This document shows, piece after piece, positions 53,540 through 63,990 of a DNA stretch of 64,000 nucleotides. A model generated the notes under the pieces. The model ran no database searches. It saw nothing but the letters and a program-made list of their open reading frames with translations, and had not been told where the DNA came from. Source of the stretch: Muricea muricata (Eukaryota; Cnidaria; Anthozoa; Malacalcyonacea; Plexauridae); the NCBI GenBank assembly GCA_963855995.1, contig OY979726.1, positions 5,562,201 through 5,626,200 of the forward strand, read 5' to 3'. Each line of letters opens with the position of its first letter. Positions within the stretch are counted from its first letter, which is position 1. The translations under genes and the position numbers were made by a program.

Positions 53540-53549
53540 GTAATCCATG

Positions 53550-54806
53550 TAACATGGACATGTAATATATGTATCCATGTAACATGGAACAGATACGTAA
53601 ACGACATCCTTGCTACAGTTAAGAAAGACAAGACTGATGACATTTTATATACTATAAACAACACTATAGAGAACATAAAATTCACAAAGGAAGAGGAAGA
53701 AAACAGCCAACTTGCTTTCCTTGACGTTTTGTTGACAAGAACTGATGACGGCACGATTAACACACAGGTCTACCGTAAGAAAACGCACACTGACCAAATA
53801 CTGAATTTTAACAGCAACCATCCTACTCAACACAAAATAAGTTGCATACGCAGCTTATTTAACCGAATAGATACACACTGCAACACAGAACAAGCTAAAC
53901 GAACAGAACGAAAATACCTGTATTCAACTTTCATGAAAAATAACTACCCTAGAAACTTCATTAACAAAACACTAACCAAAATACGGAACAAACCACAGAA
54001 TAATATACCAAACGAACAACCTAAGCAATCACGAACGAGAATAACTCTACCTTACATAAACAATACATCTGAAATCACCGCCAGATTATTACGACCTTTC
54101 AACATTGACATAGCTCACAAACCGACACATAAACTCAGGTCATATTTCACAAAACAGAAAGACAAAACAACGACAAAACAAACGAAAAATGCGATATACA
54201 TGATACCTTGCCGAGACTGTCCACAACGATACATAGGTCAAACCTCGAAGAAAATTGAAACACGAATAACGGAACACAAAAACGCCACAAAACGACACGA
54301 CCATTTATCACTACCTGCAGCACACACATATGACAACTATCATACCTTCAACTGGACAGAAACCCAACTACTTGGACGTGCACAAACAAAACACGCACGT
54401 GAATTCAAAGAGGCATGGTACAGTATAGACGCCAATACAATTAACCGACACATTGAAATTCCTACTATATACCTTCAGCTTAAGACAATACGTAACAATC
54501 CAACCAATAAAAACAATACTATGGCTAATGATATTAACTTCCCAATAACACTTCTTTCAACACCCGCAACCCAACAATCCAATCATTCCAATGATGTCAT
54601 CTCTATTGACCAAACCCACTCTACCATGACAACGCATTCTCCAACCACCAATCAGATAAGATCAACCACCGAACAACCAATCAGACGCTCTCGTCGTATA
54701 CAAGAACGCAGCAACAGCGCGAAACTTAAATAATGTATATATGTAAATAATTTCAGTATTCTGAAGAAGACTCGAAGCACCGAGTCGAAAGCTTAATAAA
54801 AATATT
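53550..54806 (+). mobile_element. Penelope-like element of a second lineage, RT end plus GIY-YIG
   Basis: It is open from the TA tract to TAA at 54731-54733 (about 395 codons outside the repeat). RT motif C reads [10 protein letters not shown], so the second Asp-pair position is altered (YVND). Then come [20 protein letters not shown], a linker, and a GIY-YIG endonuclease: [20 protein letters not shown] and [11 protein letters not shown]. The 5' two-thirds are missing at the TA junction. The long open frame suggests recent arrival or a functional C-terminal part. Confidence 0.7.
54755..54806 (+). ncRNA. Hammerhead-like terminal hairpin, degenerate
   Basis: Flanks AGTATT/AATATT. Core CTGAAGA, stem GACTCG/CGAGTC, GAAA, but no stem III (GCTTAATAAA). 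It sits just 3' of the ORF stop. Confidence 0.4.
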
Positions 54807-54853
54807 ATTCAATCCGGAGAACTTTGATTAATTATAATATGCCTGGATTACAA

Positions 54854-55047
<194 letters not shown>

Positions 55048-55089
55048 GTAAATCACCAACCCTCCACCCCAATTCCACAACATTATATA

Positions 55090-56059
55090 TATAAATCACG
55101 AGTAGAATTATTTTCAATTTTTTTATTTTCAACGTTTCGGGCAAGCCCCTTTCTCAAGATTACAATCAATGGCAATCTAAGGTCCTTTTATAGCTAATAT
55201 TATGAATTAATTAGTCAAAGTCTCGTACATTTAATCTCTTAGGAACAAACGTATCCAATTTATAAGCCCAAAATGCCTCCCTCTGAGTTGGATTTTCTTT
55301 GTTTGTTTTATCAATAATAATTACACGAATATCACTTAAACCATTATGCCCAGGGCCAAAAAAATGTGCATACAAATGCTCTCCAGCCATTTTTCTGCCC
55401 CCTTGCTCATACCTCCTTAGCGAACTTTTATGATTATTAAAACGCTTTCTAAATGATGTTATGGTACTCCCTACATAGATCTTAAAACAACTAATACATT
55501 TAAGTACATAAATCACTCCTTCTGAATCACAATCAAAAGAGTAATTTATCCAGTAATCATGTTTACCATGCACCAACTTTTCTGTCTCTTCCACACAATT
55601 ACAAATCTGACATCTGGCCTTACCACATTTTCTCATTTTCTTCCCCTTATCACTAAATCTTTTTATTTTAGACCTCACTAAATTATCCGCCAAATTTCGA
55701 GGTCTCCTAAACAAAATCAAAGGCTTTTTGTCCTTAAATAATTTCTTAATATCATCCGAAGCCTGTAACATAGGCCACAAGGATTCAACAATTCTACGTA
55801 CGTTTGAAAAGGCTGGATGAAAATCCAATACCAGTGGTACTACATCCGAATTAACTTTATTTTCCTTATTTTGAACTAATAAAGCCTCCCTATCTTTAGC
55901 CTTAGCCTTTTCACATTGAGCTGATATTTTATCTTTTTTAAAACCTCTTTTAAACAAATTTCCTTTAAGCTCTTTAACCCATTCATCAAATATATTACCC
56001 GAACTACAAATCATTAAGAAGGATTCAATTTCATCGGAAAATTGTATATTACACAGCAA
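55090..56059 (-). mobile_element. Penelope-like element of a third lineage, C-terminal part
   Basis: The minus-strand frame (56059-55211) has LVLDFHPAFSNVRRIVESLW, RRPRNLADNLVRSKI, CGKARCQICNCV (cysteine cluster) and a GIY-YIG endonuclease: GVIYVLKCISCFKIYVGSTI and FRKRFNNHKSSLR. It ends at VRDFD. The 3' end near 55131-55165 has GGGGCTTGCCCGAAACGTTG, the same terminal style as the copy ending at 53340. RT is missing. Confidence 0.7.
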
Positions 56060-56515
56060 TATATGGAAACACAGATACTGGCTTTTCCTTCGAATTTCTT
56101 TTTCCTCTATATTTTAAACAAAAAAGTGGCATAATGAGTGGGTTTAAGTAGAAAACCTAAAAAAGAAAGCTAAAATTGAATAAAAAGCCTTTCGAATTTG
56201 CGTTGATCAAACTGACGATGCGTTGCTTGTTCTTGTCGATGTTCGAGGTTGTATATACTTTCATGAGGTTTATCAGTATTTCGAAGAACTTCAGAAGCTT
56301 GCTGTAGCATTCAAGCAAGACGATTTACGTTATCTCGATCCATATAAACTACTTGAACCCACTTATTACGCCACTTTTTTGTTTAAAATAAAGAGGAAAT
56401 TGATATGCATAGCTAAATGCAAAAACAAATATGGTCGCCAAAAATTAGAAAGAAAGCCAGTATCTGCGTTTCCATATATTGCTGTGTAATATTCAATTTT
56501 CCGATGAAATTTTGT
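56029..56515. repeat. Inverted repeat at the Penelope-like 5' edge
   Basis: The left arm 56029-56150 and right arm 56350-56515 are inverted copies (ATTTCATCGGAAAATT..TATTACACAGCAATATATGG and GTGGCATAATGAGTGGGTT-type blocks). An unrelated frame lies in the loop. Confidence 0.65.
56190..56489 (+). other. Unrecognised coding-like frame between inverted arms
   Basis: An ATG-less frame: VDQTDDALLVLVDVRGCIYF, FEELQKLAVAFKQDDL and PYKLLEPTYYATFLF. It is protein-like to about 56395 and then enters the inverted Penelope-like arm. The family is not recognised. Confidence 0.3.
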
Positions 56516-56700
56516 TTCGGCTGACATGCTGCCGACGGTAAACGTCTACTTCTGACCGAATTAAATCGATTAAATCGAATGAAGATTGCAGCATGGAATG
56601 AATTTAACAGGATTAAATTGAATGAATATTGCAGCATTGAATGAATATTGCAGCATTGAATGAATTTAACAGGATTAAATTGAATGTATATTGCAGGATT

Positions 56701-56706
<6 letters not shown>

Positions 56707-56753
<47 letters not shown>
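56707..56753. repeat. (TA)n microsatellite
   Basis: About 23 TA repeats. It is preceded by a short tandem of GGATTAAATTGAATGAATAT-like units (56590-56705). Confidence 0.95.
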
Positions 56754-56757
<4 letters not shown>

Positions 56758-56870
56758 CACGTGGTTACTGTAATATATGCGTCAACACGAAGATGATTTT
56801 ATCACGCGTGCTTATTGCGCGTTCGATTGCCGTGGAAATTAAAACCTGTTAGCAGTATATACTGTACACA

Positions 56871-57205
56871 ATGCCGAGACCATATTCGGCGGATGATTTG
56901 CGTTGGAGAATGGTTTATCAAAGACTATTTTATCAAAGGAGGTATAAAGAAATAGCATCACAGTTATTTGTTTGCCCAAAAACTGTGTACCGGACGATTA
57001 CGTTTTGGAATAGCGGTGATGTGAAGCCGTATCGTCTTGGTCGGCCTACTGGAAGCGCGAGTTTATTCGATCATGAAGAGTACATTCATAATGGATTGTA
57101 TTCTTCGAACACCTCGGATACGGCTACATGAAATAGCTAACTACATTACCAGTGCTACTGGCTCTTCATTTCGTCCAGAGACATTGTGTCACGCTGTTCA
57201 AGCCA
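56871..57205 (+). pseudogene. Tc1/mariner-like transposase, N-terminal part
   Basis: The ATG at 56871 opens MPRPYSADDLRWRMVYQRLF, YKEIASQLFVCPKTVYRTI (helix-turn-helix) and FWNSGDVKPYRLGRPTG. A one-base shift near 57050 then leads to [18 protein letters not shown] and TLCHAV. After CACGCTGTTCA the sequence diverges from the other copies, at the start of a 1.1-kb insertion. Confidence 0.65.
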
Positions 57206-58320
57206 ATTTTATTAAGCTGTAAGCTATTAATAAAATGAAGTTAATGAGGAAACGTTCTGATCAGATTACGGTTTATAATGTCTTGGTTTTGGCAAAACCA
57301 AACATGCATCCTGCATGCGGCACAACTAGGTTGTCATCATGTCAGATATACGCCAGACTCGTTCCAAGGTGCATGATTTAGAGCATGCAAATGACCGTGA
57401 AATGACTGATGCACGTGAATAACAAATAATTCTCCTCTAGCCAATGAAAACTGTGACTTTGTCAAGCGCGAAACAATAACCAATCGCAAGCCAAGCTTAA
57501 CTGAATACAAAGCGAAACGCGCACTGAATTTCATTATATTGTATTTGGGCTCGCTCAAGCCGGTACGCGGATAAAAGTTTCAACAAAAATCGTTTTTCCC
57601 GCCCACCCAACCCATGCACATATCCTAAATGAGTTTCACAAACCATGGTGTATATCTGGCTTGAAAGACGACAACTACACTCAATAGATGTTCAAGCACC
57701 GAAGGGTAACGTACGAACTATCAACACTGGCTCATAACCTTAGCACAAATCACTACAGGACTTCATGGTTTATAGACGACCTTGGCTTCATCTACAGGGT
57801 CGGAATGGACGTACGCGATTAACGCGTCCCTAGCTGTAACTTGAATGTATACATATGTTACAATGTAATATTTAAAGAATTATACAAGTTTGGGTTCGGG
57901 GATGAAACGCTCCTGATTGTCACGTTCAAGCCCATAGACGCTTATTTATTGTAATGATAGATCAGTTGAATCTGAAGAACTGTCCAACTGTGTATAAAGT
58001 TGGTCTGATAGGTATTGAGAGTATAGCTATCTCCTTGGTATGCGCGTGTGCGCATATTTAACGTTCTGTCGCGTGTGCGCCTAACGGAAGGAACTGTGTG
58101 TACAGTTGCATAGCTATCTCCTTTGATATATAACAATCTAATGAACAATCTAATATAATGTAACATGAGTCTTTGGGGTGACGTTTTTGACCATATTTTG
58201 TAACCAAGACCAGGAGTGTTTCACCCCGAAACCCCTTCTCCCACAAAAGCTTGCGTGTGTATTTCTTATGTTATCGCGCATCATTGCGAGCCATGACCAC
58301 AGAACAGATTTAATCATTAA
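57206..58320. other. 1.1-kb insertion splitting the transposase
   Basis: Sequence absent from the copies at 49.4 and 50.5 kb. It starts AGCCAATTTTATTAAGCTG and ends before GGCTTGGAATGACGC. It contains only short frames (one begins MSDIRQTRSKVHDLEHAN at 57339) and no recognisable transposon ends. Confidence 0.4.
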
Positions 58321-58600
58321 CAGGCTTGGAATGACGCGTAAAAATGTATTGGCTATTGACTAACATTGCAAGTCGTTTTATCGTCAGTGTAACTAAAATA
58401 TTAAAATACTACAGATACAACGTATTACTCTTCAAAGAAATGATGACCTCAGACAGCAATTTAAAGCCGAAATAAGCGTATTTATTCCAAACCAACTCGT
58501 ATTCCTCGATGAAACAGGCATTGTACGTATTAAGGAACGATCTATACCGCTGTCATAATATATTTTGATGGTCAACATTTTTGTTTATTGAGTTATACTT
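58321..58600 (+). pseudogene. Tc1/mariner-like transposase, middle part after the insertion
   Basis: LGMTRKN resumes at 58324. The intron to CTACAG (about 58412) and IQRITLQRNDDLRQQFKAEI then lead to NQLVFLDETGIVRIKERSIP. The first catalytic Asp (LDETG) is kept. Confidence 0.55.
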
Positions 58601-58638
58601 TTTGTTGAAGGATAAACGAATTGCTCGTCATTGTTTAA

Positions 58639-59126
58639 CAATAGATCATTTTCAATAGTTTCGGGGTTTTTTTGGGACACCCTGTAGAAGCTAATTTAAA
58701 TTCCCAAAGGCATATTATTATTAACAACAATAGTGTCATTTCTAAAGGGACACACTTTACAGTACAATCTCTCACAACCCAAGAATACTAAATCCATAAT
58801 TGTTGACATTTGAATGCCCTAGCACTTGTTAAAAAATCAAAATATCTTTGTAAAGTACGTTTGTTTTCCTCATGGGAATTTACATTTGTAAATTGTTTTC
58901 TCTAAATCAAATAATCCGTGCATAAAATTTGATTGCATTTTTAATATGCACTCGTAGGTTTAGTTTTTTTGTCTGGCATAAAAATGGTTAACACTGAGTA
59001 TTACTATTAATTATGACGGTTATGTCAATACTTTCTCCACTCGTGGGTTCAATTTAGTGCTAGGCATTGAAATTCTAACAATGGATCATTTTCAATAGTT
59101 TTTGGGTTTTTTGGGGACACCCTGTA
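58639..59126. repeat. Direct repeats carrying mariner-like ends
   Basis: AACAAT.GATCATTTTCAATA plus GTTT...GGGACACCCTGTA occurs at 58639-58688 and 59077-59126 in the same orientation. The ACACCCTGTA end resembles Tc1/mariner termini. The segment between has no gene. Confidence 0.55.
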
Positions 59127-59487
59127 CACCACGCCAGACAAGGTTTCGTTGTACTCAGATGTGAAAGGCATAACGCGCTAAACGCTTTCCCACCCGTAAT
59201 TCCCTATCAACCCCCACACGAGATTGCTGAGGAAAATTAACATTGATCCGGAAGTCCAGCAGCGGAAACAACATATGTTGAGCTTGAATTATTTACTAGA
59301 TAACTTATTATTAAAATTTAGTATTACAGTGCATTGTAAAAGCGTTTAACAAAAAGCAGCGTTAATGATATCATATCGTCTTAGAAATTGTAATATTATT
59401 TAAGAGTGTATCAATGTGGTCATTACTTGTGCATGTTTACTCGTGTATTATATATCGAACACGCTGTTGAGTGAAGAAGTTTGGCTT
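59127..59487. other. Spacer 3' of the fibrinogen-related gene
   Basis: No recognisable feature. It presumably includes the 3' UTR of the minus-strand gene ending at 59488. Confidence 0.35.
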
Positions 59488-60827
59488 CTAACGAAGATAG
59501 AGTTGTCCACCAGGGTTGGCGACTCCTTGCTTGTGACTGAATTTACTATTTTTACAAGGATCGTGTATTGGCACGCCCGAATTTTTATCTCCTTCAAAGC
59601 GATAATATTTAGAAGAGACATTAGACATTATCAGCCCTGGCCCACTGTTCCACCAATGCACGTGTTTTGGTTTCACGCCACTACAAGCTTTGGTCACGTT
59701 CTTTATATTCTCACAAATGATCGATCCTCCTTTCTGTGCGACCATGCTTCCACGATTTGGTTAACAAACAAGCCAGTCATTAATAGTTGACTCGCTAAGT
59801 GAAGGAGTGGTTGAGATTGGGACATTGGCGGTAGGGGCAGGCCAGTTTGGACGGGGGGTTACGGCATTGCTGGGTGATTTAAAACTGTTGTAATTTGTGA
59901 AGGTATAGCTGTAAACTAAGGTCCAGCCTCCCTCGTGAGATTCCAGATCACAGTAAACTTGAAAGGGTTCACTGCATGTGGTTTTGATCCAGTAAATTCC
60001 TGAAACTGCGCTCTTATTTGCTGCTAGGATATCTTTACAAGATTGTCCTGGGTTCAATTTTGACTCGCCTAAAATCACCTACACAAATTGTAAATATATC
60101 ATGATAAAAGGCTCTACTTCTTGATAAAAATATTGTTGATAATAATAGCAATATATTCTAATATATTAATTCAAAATGATTCTTTTACTCACACTTGCTC
60201 GCACATCTTGATAAAATTTCCACTCGCCAGTTTCTTTGCTGTCGCCATTTTTGCTTCTGTGAGTTTTAGTGCTGAGCTAGTTGACAATTGACGACATATT
60301 TGTTTGACTTAGCTCTGTAGTTGAAACCCACGCATTTTGATATTTGAAGACACATCAACGAACATTCAGTTCTGGCATAGACAGTATGATTGGATAGAAT
60401 ATCCTCTGGATGCAATGACGAGCCTTGTTTGAAAAAAGATTGTAATTGCAATGCTAAGAACCTGACATGTCTATTTACTTAATATATTTTGCTCCGGTTC
60501 GCTGGGTCAATCAATACCCACATAATGAGTAGCTTACAGCCTATGGAACAAATTTTGTTCGTACGGGATTTTTTCATATCCTACTTCTGGTCTCCATGTT
60601 TCTACCGTTCTCGTTACATCATAATACAAATCATGTTGTATTAAAGTGTAGTGTATTGCATGTACTACCTTTAGAAAATAACGATTTCTAAAAGTATACT
60701 AACCTCCATATCTTGAGACTTTGCGAAAATACGTTTTAGAACAGCTTTCCTCTTGTGATCGCATTAATATTGCTAGGAGGACGACTACATATTTCATCAC
60801 AAATACAATGTGGAAAGTGTCACCCAT
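59488..60827 (-). pseudogene. Secreted PAN plus fibrinogen-related domain gene, damaged
   Basis: Exon 1 (60827-60704) has an ATG and the signal peptide FVMKYVVVLLAIL, ending GGAG|GTTAGT in phase 1. Exon 2 (60453-60193) has acceptor TTCTTAG, PAN/apple-like cysteines (ECSLMCLQISKCVGFNY, VNCQL) and donor GTGAGT; it contains a one-base frameshift near 60270. Exon 3 (60078-59488) begins with the fibrinogen-related motif SCKDILAANKSAVSGIYWI, then FQVYCDLESHEGGWTLVYSY. It has TAA at 59761-59763 where a Gln codon is expected, and ends GPGLIMSN, KKGVANPGG-like and LYLR. About 20 residues before NDWLVC appear deleted. Relatives are secreted lectin-like proteins. This copy is probably a pseudogene or a null allele. 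Confidence 0.65.
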
Positions 60828-61620
60828 CTTTTTTTTGAGAACTTCACTGAGCAAAGATAAGAAACTCCACTCTGTAGTTGAAACAACGTCAAAGGTCGAG
60901 TGGAAACTGACGCTTGCCAGCATTTGCAAAGTGCATATAAACTAAACTACACTAATTAGAATAAGTTTAAAGCATAAATATATTAATTATTTTTGTAAGG
61001 AAGATACCTAAATAAGCCTTTCCAAATTGCAAAGAGCTATTAAAATTTACTTTTGTAAATTGAGTCAAGATTATTCTTATAAGTTTCGAAAGCCTAGCAG
61101 CGACTGAAATCCTTGAAATTACTCATCGAATGCGATTACCTGTAATATGGGGAGGGCGAAATTCCTAAAGGCGATCAGAAAATATGTCCCCCGCGAAGGT
61201 CTGACTTCTTGGGACATTAGATTGGCCAGAAAACTTTGAAAAACCTCTTAAGAAAAATCTCATTCAATTACATTGACACCGTCAATCTTATTACGTTCCC
61301 TGTTTAATTTGTCGACCGTCGGCTCTGTACAATCGACAAATAAAAGATGAACCTTGACACTTAATAAAAAATAAACAACGCAAGCTGATGTATAAACGTT
61401 CATAACATAGAAATGGAACTAAAAATAATTGCTGATGCATGGCACTTTGTTTTTTCTGGCGAATTAGCAATTCATCAAAAGGCTTAGCGAGAATGTTCTG
61501 TTTGCCTGTTGTTTTTTTCCCAAAAAACGCACATGATGATGCACAAATGTTTTCTTAAATCTGTTGTATGGAATGCCACGACTGTCTTAAGTGGTTAATC
61601 ATCACTATATGAGGTAGTTT
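60828..61620. other. Spacer upstream of the fibrinogen-related gene
   Basis: AT-rich, with no recognisable gene or repeat. The promoter of the minus-strand gene should lie near 60830-61000. Confidence 0.35.
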
Positions 61621-61626
61621 CCTTGT

Positions 61627-61893
61627 TATATGCCGTGCTTTTGTTATTATATGCGGTGCTTTAATCATTATATGCTGTGCTTTCGCATTATATGCGGTGC
61701 TTTTGTTATTATATGCGGTGCTTTTGTTATTATATGCGGTGCTTTTGTTATTATATGCGGTGCTTTCATCATTATATGCGGTGCTTTTGTTGTTATATGC
61801 GGTGCTTTCATCATTATATGCGGTGCTTTTGTTATTATATGCGGTGCTTTTGTTATTATATGCGGTGCTTTTGTTATTATATGCGTTGGTTGT
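61627..61893. repeat. 21-bp minisatellite, about 12 copies
   Basis: The unit is ATATGCGGTGCTTTTGTTATT with a few variants (TCATCATT, TTGTTGTT). As 21 is a multiple of three and the unit has no forward stop, all three plus-strand frames stay open. Confidence 0.9.
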
Positions 61894-61988
61894 CTTTATT
61901 ATACGAAGGTAATTAGCCCGCGATAATTACGTTCAGGTTCCTCAACGTTTGACAAGTATACTTCATGTAAGATTCCTAAACTCAAAAA

Positions 61989-62368
61989 ATGGAGGGAATT
62001 TTAGAGAAACTTAATCTAGGAAGTTGTATTCCAATCCTAAATTTGCCGAAGAAAACATCACTCCAGACATTGTTTGTAGACTTTCTGCCTATGATTTGGA
62101 GGTACTTGATCTTCATGATCGCGCTGATATCATGAAACTAAGAGCTGAGTGCATAAAGTTTGGTGGAGAACAGCTTCCAAAAGTAATGCATCAGTTAACT
62201 CCAGCTGCGACCATCCCCTCGCCGGGAAAACCCCAGGGCACTGGTAAATTTTCATTTTTTTATGCAAATTCCCGGGAGTTAGTGAAAAAAGAACGAACAA
62301 TGTCCCACCCCTGGGGCAAAACAAAAGGCAAAACAAGTGCCCCACCCCCGTGCCAACAAATCGTATAG
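61989..62368 (+). pseudogene. SAM-domain fragment
   Basis: The ATG at 61989 opens MEGILEKLNLGSCIP. After a shift of frame near 62035, KFAEENITPDIVCRLSAYDL, EVLDLHDRADIMKLRAECI follows, which together have the helix pattern of a SAM domain (L..Y...F.E..I....L..L...DL..LGI). A low-complexity tail ends at TAG 62366-62368. It could be the first exon of a host gene or part of an element. The short insertion breaks it here. Confidence 0.45.
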
Positions 62369-62489
62369 ATTTCATACAATTCATGTAAATGAAAGTTAAA
62401 TATGAAAACCTGCTTACTATACCATTATTAAATGATAACATGGAATTGATGGAAATTGGCAAGATTGGCAATCAAGGACAAACAACAGA

Positions 62490-63884
62490 AATCCTTAATA
62501 TCGTTCGAAATTGTAGACTTCTATCCGTCCATTTCCGAATCACTCCTGGACCGATCAATCGCATGGGCCCAACAATTCACAATAATCTCCCCGAAAGATA
62601 TCGCCATCATCAAACATTAACGAAAATCACTCCTCTTCCACAATAGCCACACATGGTCTAAGCGCGACTCAGATAGCACCTTTGATGTATCATTGGGAAG
62701 CTACGACGGAGCAGAAATATGCGAGCTGATTGGCCTGTTCATATTAAACTCACTCCAGAAGCTATTCGGTAAAGACGTTGGCTTATACCGTGATGATGGC
62801 TTGGCAGTCCTAAATACGAAATCCGGCAGACTATGCGAGAAAGCGAAAAAAAGACCTCATACGGAAGTTCAACGAGCTCGGTCTAAGCATCATAGCACTG
62901 ACAAACCAACAACGAACAAATTTCCTCGACATAACATTCGACCTTGCAAACGACACTTACAAGCCATACAGAAAACCAAACGACGAACCTCTCTACATTA
63001 ACAACTCATCAAACCACCCACCGTCCATCCTACGCGAACTACCCAATTCAATCAACAAACGTATCAATACGCTATCTTGTGACAAAGGAACATTCGACGC
63101 AGCAGCCCCAGAGTACAACGAAGCATTAAGAAGAAGCGATTTCAACGCACAGCTAACATATCAACTACCTAATGCTAGCACTAATACACGACGCAGCAGA
63201 TCACGAAACGTGATCTGGTACAATCCTCCTTTTAGTAAAAACGTTAAGACTAACATTGCCCACAAGTTCCTACAACTAATTGACAAGCACTTCCCTCCAA
63301 GCAATAAACTTACCAAACTTTTCAACAGACACACTGTACGCGTAAGCTATAGTTGCAACGAAAACATGAGGTCATTCATCTCAAGACATAACAAAGCAGT
63401 ACTCAAAAGCCACACTAAACAAACGGAACCAAGAAGCACGAAAGACACACGCAACTGTAACTGCAGACAAACCGAGAAATGCCCAACCCAAGGAAAATGT
63501 CTAGAAAAGAGCGTGGTATACTAAGCAGAAGTGACGGCAACCGACAACGAGACGAAGACCTACATAGGCGTCACAGCCAATGACTTTAAAGCACGATATA
63601 GAAACCACCAGAAGTCACTCAACAACAGAAGATGCCAAAACGAAACAGAGCTTTCCAAACATGTGTGGCACCTCAAAGACACCAAAAGAGCATTCAACAT
63701 CAAATGGAGAATCATCAAACAGATCCCGACAGGCACGAGAAAATACCCATTGTACTTGGAAGAAAAGCTACTCATCCTAAAAGGCCGAAAAAAGAACATT
63801 TTAAACAAACGCTCTGAACTTTTCAGTAAATGCCGCCATGTATGTAACCTGGAACCACGAAACGTGAAATGTACTTAGCCGAAT
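62490..63884 (+). mobile_element. Penelope-like element, plus strand, first-lineage subfamily
   Basis: Frames give [16 protein letters not shown] (motif A), SLGSYDGAEICELIGLFI, VGLYRDDGLAVL (catalytic YRDD), FDLANDTYKPYRKPND-like and FNAQLTYQLP-like blocks. MIWYNPPFSKNVKTN (63210) and VRVSYSCNENMRSFI follow. The cysteine cluster is CNCRQTEKCPTQGKC, and the GIY-YIG part KTYIGVTANDFKARYRNHQK ends at NVKCT, TAG 63876-63878. A stop at 63522 and several frame changes make it defective. The N-terminal RT region is missing. Confidence 0.7.
63531..63878 (+). CDS. Penelope-like GIY-YIG endonuclease C-terminal part
   Basis: A 115-codon frame with TYIGVTANDFKARYRNHQKS, ELSKHVWHLKDTKRAFNIKW, EEKLLIL and the terminal CRHVCNL. 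In Penelope-like elements this nicks target DNA. Here it is separated from the upstream part by an in-frame TAA at 63522-63524. Confidence 0.6.
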   Translation: MTATDNETKTYIGVTANDFKARYRNHQKSLNNRRCQNETELSKHVWHLKDTKRAFNIKWRIIKQIPTGTRKYPLYLEEKLLILKGRKKNILNKRSELFSKCRHVCNLEPRNVKCT

Positions 63885-63897
63885 AATTAAACATAAT

Positions 63898-63949
63898 CTG
63901 TCAGTTGCCTGATGATCGCCTAAGCGCGTGAAACTCCGAGTAGCGACAG
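63898..63949 (+). ncRNA. Hammerhead ribozyme motif (complete core)
   Basis: Core CTGATGA at 63909-63915. Stem II CGC/GCG with a CTAA loop. GAA, stem III ACT/AGT around CCG, cleavage position A, then GCGACAG pairing with GTTGC and CTGT upstream as stem I. It is 20 bp 3' of the Penelope-like stop. Stem II is short. Confidence 0.6.
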
Positions 63950-63990
63950 CAAAAAACTTGTGTATTTGTTTATTTATTTTCGCTCTACTG

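Noticed and set aside
61630-61926. Heptapeptide-repeat proteins in three frames
   Set aside because: They arise from a 21-bp stop-free minisatellite; no start context or conserved flank supports a gene.
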